Shown here piece by piece: positions 7,828 through 14,874 of a stretch of DNA of 24,517 bases. This DNA comes from Candidatus Izemoplasma sp. (GTDB taxonomy: Bacteria > Bacillota_I > Bacilli_A > Izemoplasmatales > Izemoplasmataceae), in NCBI GenBank assembly GCA_007123975.1, contig SLFZ01000094.1, positions 1 to 24,517 on the forward strand. The letters run 5' to 3'. Under the pieces are notes generated by a model. That model was given only the letters and a program-made list of their open reading frames with translations, had not been told where the DNA came from and ran no database searches. The translations under genes were made by a program, and so were the position numbers. Each line of letters opens with the position of its first letter. The stretch's first letter is position 1.

Positions 7828-9477
7828 TTATTTTTTAGCATGCTTAGGATTGAACGACGATTTTAGCTCGACAACGCGGTTAAAGACCATTCTTTCATCC
7901 GTGGTGTCTCGGTCAAGGGCAAAGTAGCCAAGGCGGGTGAATTGAAACGCTTCGGCCTCAGAGGGCGCCACGTTCGCTTCGAGATAACCGTGCACGATGC
8001 GCTTAGAATCCGGATCGATGCGTGCTTCAATCGGCGCGTCGGCGGGGACTTCGGGCTTCAAAAACTCCCCAAACAGGCGCACTTCGATTGGTTGTGCGGT
8101 CGAAGCTTCGACGAAGTGGATGGTGCCGTTGGGCTTGCGTTCGTTAAAGCCTGATCCGCTTTGCGTGGCTGCGTCGTAGGTGCAGTGGATTTCTTGAATT
8201 CGGCCTGATTTGTCTTTGATAACCTCGTTTGCTTTAATGAAGTAAGCATGCATTAGGCGAACTTCTTCGCCTAAGGCAAGGCGTTTCCATTTTTTGTTGG
8301 GTTTTTGTTCGATGAAATCGTCGCGTTCGATGTAGAGCTCGCGCCCGAAGGGCACCGGGCGACTTCCTAAGGACTCATCGTCGCGATGGAAAGGCGCATC
8401 GAGCATCTCGGTTTTGCCTTCTGGGTAGTTGGTGATGACGACTTTGATGGGGTCGATGACCGCATGGACGCGGCGGGCATGGGTACCAAGGTAATCTCTG
8501 ACCGCCTCATGGAACATGCCGATGTCGGTTTCGCCTTGGCTTTTGGGAAGCCCTAAGGCTTTGATGAACTGGTGAATCGCTTGCGGCGGTACGCCGCGGC
8601 GACGCAGGCCTGAGAGGGTGATGAGGCGTGGGTCATCCCAGCCGTCGGCGAGCCCGGCTTCAACGAGCTTTCGAATGTGGCGTTTGCCGGTGATTTGGTT
8701 GCCTAAAAGCAGTTTTCCAAACTCGATTTGGCGCGGGACTTTCTCCATCTCACAATGCTCGACAAACCAGTCATATAGCGGCCTATGGTCTTCAAACTCT
8801 AAGCTACAAAGCGAATGCGTGATGCCTTCGATGGCGTCTTCAAGCGGGTGCGCAAAGTCATACATCGGGTAAATGCACCACGCGTCGCCGGTGTTGTGGT
8901 GATGGCCGCGTTGGATGCGGTAGATGATTGGGTCGCGCATGTTCATGTTCGGGCTTGCCATGTCGATTTTAGCACGGAGCACGCGAGCGCCATCAGGGTA
9001 CTCGCCATTTCTCATGCCTTCAAACAAACGTTTGTTTTCTTCGATGGAACGGTTGCGGTAGGGGCTGTTTTGGCCGGGGTTTTTGAGGTCACCCCGGGTT
9101 GATTTGATTTCTTCGGGGCTAAGGTCGCAGACGTACGCCATGCCTTTTTCCACGAGGCGCATCGCCCGGGCGTACATTTCCTCGAAGTAGTTGCTGGCGA
9201 AGAAGAGTTCATCCCAATGACAGCCAAGCCATGCGATATCCTCTTTCATCCCTTCGACGAAAATGGCGTCTTCGGTGATGGGGTTGGTGTCGTCAAAACG
9301 CAGATGAAAACGGCCGCCATAGTCCTTGGCGAGCACGTAGTTCATCACGATCGCTCGCGCATGCCCAAGATGCAAAAACCCGTTGGGTTCCGGTGGGAAA
9401 CGCGTCACGGGGACGTCGTGTTTTTTCGATTCAAGATCCGCTTCGATGATCGTGCGGATGAAATGCCTGTTTTCCAT
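7828..9477 (-). CDS. glnS: Glutaminyl-tRNA synthetase (GlnRS)
   Basis: GlnRS charges tRNA-Gln directly with glutamine (class I synthetase). The 549 residues match the family (about 554 in E. coli). The N-terminal RFPPEPNGFLHLGHARAI block carries the HIGH motif as HLGH at 36-39. Other family blocks are RFDDTNP (60-66), DFAHPLEDAIEGITHSLCSLEF (207-228) and GWDDPRL...LRRRG (279-294). The second class I signature, VMSKR in E. coli, reads ITGKR at 262-266. The C-terminal beta-barrel anticodon-binding region follows. The start is ATG 9477, preceded by AAGGTGG. The longer frame from 9504 would begin inside the -10 box and is rejected. The leader is only about 20 bases, so no T-box control. Many Bacillota lack GlnRS and use GatCAB instead. 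Monocistronic. Confidence 0.96.
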   Translation of the reverse strand: MENRHFIRTIIEADLESKKHDVPVTRFPPEPNGFLHLGHARAIVMNYVLAKDYGGRFHLRFDDTNPITEDAIFVEGMKEDIAWLGCHWDELFFASNYFEEMYARAMRLVEKGMAYVCDLSPEEIKSTRGDLKNPGQNSPYRNRSIEENKRLFEGMRNGEYPDGARVLRAKIDMASPNMNMRDPIIYRIQRGHHHNTGDAWCIYPMYDFAHPLEDAIEGITHSLCSLEFEDHRPLYDWFVEHCEMEKVPRQIEFGKLLLGNQITGKRHIRKLVEAGLADGWDDPRLITLSGLRRRGVPPQAIHQFIKALGLPKSQGETDIGMFHEAVRDYLGTHARRVHAVIDPIKVVITNYPEGKTEMLDAPFHRDDESLGSRPVPFGRELYIERDDFIEQKPNKKWKRLALGEEVRLMHAYFIKANEVIKDKSGRIQEIHCTYDAATQSGSGFNERKPNGTIHFVEASTAQPIEVRLFGEFLKPEVPADAPIEARIDPDSKRIVHGYLEANVAPSEAEAFQFTRLGYFALDRDTTDERMVFNRVVELKSSFNPKHAKK

Positions 9478-9502
9478 GGTACCACCTTGCTTTCTCCATA
9501 CC

Positions 9503-9531
9503 ATTATAAAGGTTTTCCCCTGAAATGCAAA
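9503..9531 (-). promoter_or_regulatory. Promoter of glnS
   Basis: The minus strand shows TTTGCA (9526-9531), a 17-base spacer and TATAAT (9503-9508). The predicted start of transcription is near 9496, about 20 bases before the ATG. Confidence 0.7.
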
Positions 9532-9544
9532 GCCAAAACGGCTG

Positions 9545-9568
9545 AAAAAAGAGGGGTTTCCCCCTCTT
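9545..9568 (-). terminator. Intrinsic terminator after the 606-residue membrane-anchored protein gene
   Basis: GAGGGG (9551-9556) pairs with CCCCTC (9561-9566), extended by A/T pairs. On the minus strand the loop is GAAA and six T follow. The hairpin begins within a few bases of the stop codon at 9571-9573. Confidence 0.93.
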
Positions 9569-9570
9569 CG

Positions 9571-11391
9571 TTAATCGCGGAACCCGCCGTCGAAATCGTC
9601 TTTGATGTTCGGGTCAATTAAGCTTTCAATGGCGTCCATGACGGCATCTTGAGTGGCTTCGTCGAGGTCGTCCATGCTTTCGTACAAGGCTTGGATGTCC
9701 TCTTCGCTCACATCGCCGCCGCCTTCAAGCGTGCTTTGGATGTTGGTGAAGGCGTCGTAGACGTCTTTTTCCGGGCCGTCCGTGTCGGTGTCTAAGACGT
9801 TGGACAGGTTATCGAGCACGTCCGGGTCGCTGAGGGCGGAGGTTAGCCCATCGCCGAAGCTATCGAGAATCGATGCAAGCGCCGGGTCGGTGGTTTCCAC
9901 ATGCACACGGAGCCCGCCGGTGACCATCTCGACTTGCGTGACGGTGACGGTGTCGCTCACAGTGCCTTGGGTGATCATCTCGCTTAAGGAGCCGGTGTCG
10001 ATGACGAGTTGGTCTTGGTCGTTGACATAGCCAAACTCGAAGTCACCTAAATCGCGCAACGCAGACGCGATGGCAGAGACATCGGCGATTTCTAAGTAAT
10101 CGGTTTTGCCGGGTTCTTTGCCGATGCTCATCGAGACAAAGTCGAGGATGAGGGCGTCTTCGCCGTCGCTCGCTTCGTTCACATCGGCGCGAATTTGCAT
10201 CATGGATTTCACGCCGCCAAGGTCAAAGAGTGCGTGAATGTTGGCGTAGGGTCCGTCGGCGTCTTCTAAAAACACAAACCATATCGCTTCAAGGCCCATG
10301 ACGAGGGTGGCGGGGTCGCCATTGCCGTCGACGTATTCAAACTCGTATCGGGCCGATTCGAAGCGGTCAAACTCATAGTAGATAATCCGGTTAAACGTTC
10401 TTTCCGTGATCGTGAAGTACGATTGACCGGTCAAGGCTTTGGTCATCACAAACTGCTCAAAGCGGGTTGTCAGATGGCCCTGATAGTCGAACACGGTTTC
10501 ATCGAGCTCTTCAGCGGCTCGCATCGTGTGTAAATACTCGGGGATGTCGGTATCGGGGTGATTGCGCAACCGCGTCATCACAAGCGTCATGCGCATTTCG
10601 CCTTTGGCGACCTCAAAGGTCAGTAACCCTTCTTCCAACACGGTGCCGAGGGTTTCGCCAACCAACTGACGCAGGCCATCTTGCTCATCGCCACGGACAA
10701 ACGCAACGGCTTCTGAACGATCGATCACAAAGCGCCAATCGTCGGCTTCAAAGCGGCCAAAAGGCAGGGCACCGCCAAGCGCACCTTCAACGCCATCGTC
10801 AGAGAAAACACCCAAAATCGCACCTAAAATACCCTTTGGAATCGGCAGTGAGCCCAAGCGAATGCGGTCGAGTTCTAAAACATACCGTGCGCCATCGTCC
10901 TCATCGTAGACAGACACGCTCGTGCGCACGCGGCTTTGGAAGGTATAAAAGCCGCCAATCGCCGTTTCAAACGCGATGTGGGCTTCCACAAGGTTTTCAT
11001 CAAAGGTCACCCAGATGCCGCCGAGGCGGAACACAATGTCCGTGCCACCAAGCGATACGGTCTCTTCCATGATGTAGGCGCAGTCGCTACTGTCGCAATC
11101 ATCGCCGGGCGCGTAATCGGGGTTCATGCCGAGCACGGCGTTATAGATTGATAGGTTGATTAAGTCTTGTTCAATGCGCATCACCATGTCGGCGTCTTCG
11201 TCTTCACGCACGGCGTCAAGCTCATCGCTCAACTGCCGGTAAATCTGCTCATTCGCCGTCGTGTCAGCGCCGTACACCTCAACAGGAATCTCGCTCATTG
11301 CTTTCCCGTCGGAAGCAATCGCAATCAACGCGACCGGGATGCCGACAAACAGCACCAACAAAATCACGATCGTTTTAATCAAAAACTTCAT
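9571..11391 (-). CDS. Membrane-anchored extracytoplasmic protein with two related domains, function unknown
   Basis: This is a 606-residue protein with a single N-terminal hydrophobic segment (residues about 4-26) behind Lys2 and Lys6, so probably a membrane anchor or uncleaved signal with the rest outside. The body is very acidic, with Asp/Glu-rich stretches and no recognised catalytic motif. Two halves look alike. Residues about 70-275 and 326-505 each start with an asparagine/isoleucine-tyrosine block (LINLSIYN; FNRIIYYE), followed by an IW..F strand, an R.....V segment and a strand ending in LG or IG. This faintly resembles DUF2140/YpmS-type extracytoplasmic proteins, but that is a guess. 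Cys99 and Cys104 could form a disulfide. The tail (about 540-606) is acidic and helical. Start: ATG 11391 with GGAG eight bases upstream; a GTG at 11400 is less likely. Own promoter and terminator. Confidence 0.85.
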   Translation of the reverse strand: MKFLIKTIVILLVLFVGIPVALIAIASDGKAMSEIPVEVYGADTTANEQIYRQLSDELDAVREDEDADMVMRIEQDLINLSIYNAVLGMNPDYAPGDDCDSSDCAYIMEETVSLGGTDIVFRLGGIWVTFDENLVEAHIAFETAIGGFYTFQSRVRTSVSVYDEDDGARYVLELDRIRLGSLPIPKGILGAILGVFSDDGVEGALGGALPFGRFEADDWRFVIDRSEAVAFVRGDEQDGLRQLVGETLGTVLEEGLLTFEVAKGEMRMTLVMTRLRNHPDTDIPEYLHTMRAAEELDETVFDYQGHLTTRFEQFVMTKALTGQSYFTITERTFNRIIYYEFDRFESARYEFEYVDGNGDPATLVMGLEAIWFVFLEDADGPYANIHALFDLGGVKSMMQIRADVNEASDGEDALILDFVSMSIGKEPGKTDYLEIADVSAIASALRDLGDFEFGYVNDQDQLVIDTGSLSEMITQGTVSDTVTVTQVEMVTGGLRVHVETTDPALASILDSFGDGLTSALSDPDVLDNLSNVLDTDTDGPEKDVYDAFTNIQSTLEGGGDVSEEDIQALYESMDDLDEATQDAVMDAIESLIDPNIKDDFDGGFRD

Positions 11392-11430
11392 GTTTATCAC
11401 TCCAAACCGTTACTTTAGCTTTCTGATTTC

Positions 11431-11436
11431 ATTATA
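11431..11436 (-). promoter_or_regulatory. -10 element for the membrane-anchored protein gene
   Basis: A perfect TATAAT is on the minus strand 40 bases before the ATG. The -35 region (about 11454-11459) does not match the consensus, so the promoter is only partly supported. Confidence 0.5.
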
Positions 11437-11511
11437 CGATGTCCGGGTAAAAACACCAGCGATAAGCGTAGAAGCGCTCACGTTGCGTTGTGGTGCGTCT
11501 GAGATGCAGAT

Positions 11512-11537
11512 AAAAAAGACGCCTGAACAGGCGTCTT
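11512..11537 (-). terminator. Intrinsic terminator of the t6A operon
   Basis: A ten-base perfect inverted repeat (11516-11525 with 11528-11537, core GACGCCTG) is followed on the minus strand by a run of T. It begins four bases after the tsaD stop (TGA at 11541-11543). Confidence 0.93.
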
Positions 11538-11540
11538 AAA

Positions 11541-12542
11541 TCAATCGTTTTCAGTGAGGTCCAAACGCGGGTACCCGTTGATCGATAACCCTTCGTTATC
11601 AGGACGCATTTGGTAGCGATAATACCCGGCGATGCTCATCATCGCCGCGTTGTCGGTGCAATACGTAAACGGCGGAACCAAGACCTCAACGTCTTTAAAC
11701 GTTTCTTCAACGCGGGCCCGGAGGCGCTTGTTGGCGGCGACGCCGCCCGCGATCATAAACATCGTCGCTCCAATCGCGTCAACCGCTTGGCGGCTCTTAT
11801 AAATCAACTGCTCCACCGCGGCCTCTTGGAATGAGGCACACATGTTGGGCACGTTGACTGTTTCACCTTTCATCTTCATCGTGTTTAACAGGTTGATGAC
11901 GTGGCTTTTTAAGCCGCTGTAACTGAAAGTAAATTCATCCTTACGTGGCACATCCGGCATCGGATAACTTGGCGTGCCCTTGACGGCCTGTGCGTCGATT
12001 TTCGGCCCGCCCGGGTAGCCCAGTCCAAGCACCCTCGCAACCTTATCAAAGGCTTCTCCCACCGCGTCATCAAGGGTTTCCCCAAGTTTTTCAAAGCGGT
12101 AGTGATCGCGCATGAGAATCAACTCCGTGTGTCCGCCTGAGACGACAAGGCATACGAGCGGAAAGCGCATCTCGCCCTCGATTTGGTTGGCGTAAATATG
12201 CCCGGCGATGTGGTGCACGCCAATGATTGGAATCTGGTGCGCAAAGGCAAACGCCTTGGCGGCGTTGATGCCGACAAGCAAACTGCCGATGAGCCCAGGG
12301 CCCTTTGTGACCGCAACAAGATCAACGTCCTTGGCGGTGATCTTCGCTTGTTTCAAGGCTTCTTCAAACACGGCCGTGATGCCTTTGACGTGTTCGCGCG
12401 AGGCAATTTCCGGCACGACACCGCCGAAGCTCGCGTGAAGCTCCATCTGTGAAAGCACGACGTTGCTCAACATCGTCTTTCCATCTTTGCTAATCGCGAC
12501 GCTGGTTTCGTCGCAGCTCGTTTCAACGCCCATGACTATCAC
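11541..12542 (-). CDS. tsaD: tRNA N6-threonylcarbamoyladenosine transferase TsaD (Kae1/Gcp family)
   Basis: TsaD transfers threonylcarbamoyl from its adenylate to A37 of ANN-decoding tRNAs, acting with TsaB and TsaE. The 333 residues fit the family. Visible are GVETSCDET at 5-13, the metal-binding HHIAGH (His111, His115), SGGHTEL at 135-141, the GGVAANKRLR nucleotide-binding block at 267-276, and CTDNAAM at 295-301. The chosen start is the GTG at 12542. It overlaps the rimI stop in a GTGA arrangement, has GAGG eight bases upstream, and keeps the first beta strand; an ATG at 12533 would remove it. Last gene of tsaE-tsaB-(YwaF-like)-rimI-tsaD, ending at a strong terminator. Confidence 0.97.
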   Translation of the reverse strand: MIVMGVETSCDETSVAISKDGKTMLSNVVLSQMELHASFGGVVPEIASREHVKGITAVFEEALKQAKITAKDVDLVAVTKGPGLIGSLLVGINAAKAFAFAHQIPIIGVHHIAGHIYANQIEGEMRFPLVCLVVSGGHTELILMRDHYRFEKLGETLDDAVGEAFDKVARVLGLGYPGGPKIDAQAVKGTPSYPMPDVPRKDEFTFSYSGLKSHVINLLNTMKMKGETVNVPNMCASFQEAAVEQLIYKSRQAVDAIGATMFMIAGGVAANKRLRARVEETFKDVEVLVPPFTYCTDNAAMMSIAGYYRYQMRPDNEGLSINGYPRLDLTEND

Positions 12543-12982
12543 GTCGCATCCCTCACTTTCAGTCGCATCAAGACGGCGTCTTCGCCGTTTGAGTAGTAGT
12601 TTTTTCGAATCGCAACGCGTGCGAACTTTTTCTTTTCATAGAGGGCGATTGCCCCGGTGTTTGACACACGCACTTCAAGCGTCACGTCATGCACCTCTCG
12701 CGTTTTACAAAAGGCAATGGCACGGTTGATCAAGGTTTCGCCAACGCCTTGGCGGCGTCGGTCTTCGCGGACGGTGAGGTGCGTGATTTCGGCGTTTGGG
12801 TCGGTAATCCATACCCCGATATAACCGAGTCGTTCCTCACAACGTTCGGCGATAAAGTAATGCGCCATCGTATTGTAAAGCACCTCATCGGCCAGCATCT
12901 TCGCCGTGATGTCGGACCCTTCAAGCGACGCCGCAAAACGCACGTCGCGAATGTGCATCGGCCGAACCGTGACATTACTCAT
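12539..12982 (-). CDS. rimI: Ribosomal-protein-alanine N-acetyltransferase RimI-like (GNAT family)
   Basis: This is a 147-residue GNAT acetyltransferase. The acetyl-CoA binding motif RRRQGVGETLI spans about residues 75-85, followed by the typical NTGAIALYEKKKF block (108-120) and a Tyr pair near 129-130. In many Gram-positive genomes rimI lies between tsaB and tsaD, as here, so the RimI name rests on both motif and position. The substrate, usually the N-terminus of ribosomal protein S18, is inferred. The start is ATG 12982 with GGAGGGG seven bases upstream. It overlaps the preceding gene by eight bases. The frame extended to 13000 would include its own ribosome binding site as coding and is rejected. 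Confidence 0.92.
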   Translation of the reverse strand: MSNVTVRPMHIRDVRFAASLEGSDITAKMLADEVLYNTMAHYFIAERCEERLGYIGVWITDPNAEITHLTVREDRRRQGVGETLINRAIAFCKTREVHDVTLEVRVSNTGAIALYEKKKFARVAIRKNYYSNGEDAVLMRLKVRDAT

Positions 12983-13727
12983 CGGCGTACCCCTCCGCAT
13001 CCGATTGTTTTGTCAGTTTATACAGAAACATTTGCATCACATAAATCGCCGACACGAACACACCCAAATAGATGGTGTGCCTGTCGCCAAACACAAACGT
13101 CACGTGCTCGGGAATCTCCGTCACAAACCAGTAATTAATCGGGCTTTCGGGTGAGGAAAGCCCCATCGCGATAAAGAATCGGTTCAGGTTGAAGATAATT
13201 GGTATCGTCAAGAACACCATAAAGAACGTTTTGTACGTGGCTCGAAGGCTGACGCGGTACCCGTAGCCTTTGTAGTAGTAGAGCGGAACAATCACAATCA
13301 GGATGTGCAACCACAAAAACAGGTGGTAGCGTATGTTGTAGTAGGGAAACCCGTAGCTAAATGGCACCAAAAGCGCCATCGAACCCCCAAGCACTCCAAA
13401 GAAGAACACGTACTCGAAAACTTTTTGCGAGTTGGTTTTTAAAAGCGCCAGCGACATGATTACCGCAAAGCTGCTGATGTGCAAGGGGAGCGAAAAGATG
13501 CCGTGTATCCAGTTGTGAAGGTGGTAGATGATTTCCAGCGCTAAAAGAAAGATGAACACACCATTTCGGATGGCCGCTTCGTGTGGACTGGCGTAAATTT
13601 TCGCGCTAAACTGCAACGTCAAAAACACCGCCAAGACGCCGATGCCGACGTACAGGTAATGATGGAAACTAAACAACTGAACAGCGCGCGATTCGTCAAT
13701 AACCCATCCAAAGATATTGTGAAACAT
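12975..13727 (-). CDS. YwaF/TIGR02206-like integral membrane protein
   Basis: This is a roughly 250-residue, very hydrophobic protein with about six membrane helices. Conserved-looking features are HHYLYVG near the N-terminus, HNWIHGIFSLPLHISSF around residues 71-87, YYNIRYHLFLWLHIL around 130-144, and a FNLNRFF segment in a later helix. These fit the TIGR02206 (YwaF, TP0381) membrane family, whose function is unknown. I made the assignment from remembered family features only. An ATG at 13733 lies only three bases from AAGGAG, while ATG 13727 lies nine bases away, so I chose 13727. The ribosome binding site is formed by the last tsaB codons, and the 3' end overlaps rimI by eight bases. It is thus embedded in the t6A operon. 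Confidence 0.75.
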   Translation of the reverse strand: MFHNIFGWVIDESRAVQLFSFHHYLYVGIGVLAVFLTLQFSAKIYASPHEAAIRNGVFIFLLALEIIYHLHNWIHGIFSLPLHISSFAVIMSLALLKTNSQKVFEYVFFFGVLGGSMALLVPFSYGFPYYNIRYHLFLWLHILIVIVPLYYYKGYGYRVSLRATYKTFFMVFLTIPIIFNLNRFFIAMGLSSPESPINYWFVTEIPEHVTFVFGDRHTIYLGVFVSAIYVMQMFLYKLTKQSDAEGYADE

Positions 13728-13733
13728 CGTCAT

Positions 13734-14336
13734 CTACTCCTTGTTGCGTTCCGCTTCGGTTTGGCGCAAATACACCGGCGCAACCTCGTGCACGTTCTCA
13801 ACGGCCTTGATTTCTTGCGACGCAAAAAGCACCGCCGGATTAGGTTTTCCTTCATTGATCTCGCGTTGGAAACGCAGCGTATCACGGGCTTCTTTCATCG
13901 AGCCAAAGGCATCCGCAGCCAAGCGAATAAGTTGCCTTTTGCGCACCTCAAAGAGGCCGTAGAAACCGTTTTGGTTGCGCGCGTCATGCCAGACCAACGT
14001 CGCACCCTCTTGGGCGCCACTCGCGATCAACGCAAGGCTGCTAACCGTCGAAAGCGGTATGTTTAAACTCCACGCCAACACCTTCGCCACGGTCACGCCG
14101 GCGCGCACGCCGGTGTAGCTTCCAGGGCCAATTCCGACGACGATTCGTTTCATCTGAGAAGGCGTCAGGTTGTGTTTTTCCAACAGGTCTGAAATGGCCG
14201 GCATCAACGTCACCGAATGGTCGTTTTTGCCTTGGCGGTAGACGTCGTCAATGACGTCGCCTTGGCTGTTTACCAAGGCCAAATAAAGATGTTCTGATGC
14301 CGTATCAAGCATCAAGGTCGGCGATGATGCGCGCAT
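13734..14336 (-). CDS. tsaB: tRNA threonylcarbamoyladenosine biosynthesis protein TsaB
   Basis: TsaB is the ASKHA-fold partner that dimerises with TsaD and allows t6A synthesis; it has no metal site of its own. The 200 residues from ATG 14336 fit, though slightly short against about 230 in Bacillus or E. coli. Visible are TLMLDTASEHLYLAL at 7-21, the NDHS segment near 38-41, and the hallmark GPGSYTGVRAG at 70-80. The start overlaps tsaE by 32 bases and has GGAG about eight bases upstream. A longer frame to 14378 and a shorter one from the Met inside LMLDTA are both less suitable, since the latter cuts the first strand. Second gene of the t6A operon. Confidence 0.95.
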   Translation of the reverse strand: MRASSPTLMLDTASEHLYLALVNSQGDVIDDVYRQGKNDHSVTLMPAISDLLEKHNLTPSQMKRIVVGIGPGSYTGVRAGVTVAKVLAWSLNIPLSTVSSLALIASGAQEGATLVWHDARNQNGFYGLFEVRKRQLIRLAADAFGSMKEARDTLRFQREINEGKPNPAVLFASQEIKAVENVHEVAPVYLRQTEAERNKE

Positions 14337-14754
14337 AGCGTCCACTCCCTTCGATGACGACATGACGCGTCGTCTCATCGACGAAGGTCATGTGCATGGT
14401 CAAAAACGTCTCCGGCATGCTTTGGCGGATGTAGGTCCACCATTCAACCACCGACACGCCTTTGCCGAAAATGTACTCTTCAATGCTTTCATCGGCGCCC
14501 GCGCCCTCTAAACGGTACGCATCAATGTGCGTCAGGGCATGGTTGCCGGTGTAGTGTTTCATAATCGTAAACGTTGGTGAGTTGATGGCGTCGGTGACGC
14601 CGAGCGCACGGCCAAAAAACTGGGTAAATGTCGTCTTACCGGCGCCGAGGTCGCCTTCTAAGCCCAGCACAAATCCGGGGAACACGTATTGTGCGATATG
14701 GTCGGCCAAACGTTTCGTCGCGTCCAGCCCGTGTAGGTTGAGTTCTTTTCGCAT
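14305..14754 (-). CDS. tsaE: tRNA threonylcarbamoyladenosine biosynthesis ATPase TsaE
   Basis: TsaE is a small P-loop ATPase that binds the TsaB-TsaD complex and is needed for its turnover. The 149 residues are typical. Walker A GDLGAGKTT is at 34-42, the SPTFTIMKHY block at about 59-68, HIDAYRL at 76-82, and VVEWW at about 102-106, all hallmarks of the family. The start is ATG 14754 with GGTGAT just upstream. It is the first gene of tsaE-tsaB-(YwaF-like)-rimI-tsaD, read from a promoter divergent from the lipid kinase gene. Confidence 0.97.
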   Translation of the reverse strand: MRKELNLHGLDATKRLADHIAQYVFPGFVLGLEGDLGAGKTTFTQFFGRALGVTDAINSPTFTIMKHYTGNHALTHIDAYRLEGAGADESIEEYIFGKGVSVVEWWTYIRQSMPETFLTMHMTFVDETTRHVVIEGSGRYARIIADLDA

Positions 14755-14791
14755 GGCATCACCGTTTCAAAGGATATCATTTCAAGGTCAA

Positions 14792-14800
14792 ATTATACCA
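14792..14800 (-). promoter_or_regulatory. Extended -10 promoter of the t6A operon
   Basis: The minus strand reads TGGTATAAT. The -35 position falls on the palindrome ATGCAT at 14815-14820, which is not a good match. The predicted start of transcription is near 14785. Confidence 0.7.
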
Positions 14801-14835
14801 CATTTCATTCCTGAATGCATAAAAAAGATGCGATA

Positions 14836-14844
14836 TGCTATAAT
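14836..14844 (+). promoter_or_regulatory. Extended -10 promoter of the lipid kinase gene
   Basis: The plus strand reads TGCTATAAT. The -35 position (14815-14821) covers the same ATGCAT palindrome used by the divergent t6A promoter. Predicted transcription start is near 14851, with AGAAGGAGG in the short leader. Confidence 0.7.
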
Positions 14845-14874
14845 ATGATTACGTCTGTCAGAAGGAGGCCCGTC

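Noticed and set aside
9478..9570. T-box riboswitch before glnS
   Set aside because: The predicted leader is only about 20 bases, and the hairpin upstream is the terminator of the preceding gene.
10467..11072. A 201-codon plus-strand open frame opposite the membrane-anchored protein gene
   Set aside because: Its composition (Arg, Cys, Gln, His) is that of a shadow frame. The minus-strand gene has a promoter, ribosome binding site, membrane anchor and terminator.
13581..14066. A 161-codon plus-strand open frame across the YwaF-like gene and tsaB
   Set aside because: It crosses two well-supported genes on the other strand and has no start signal.
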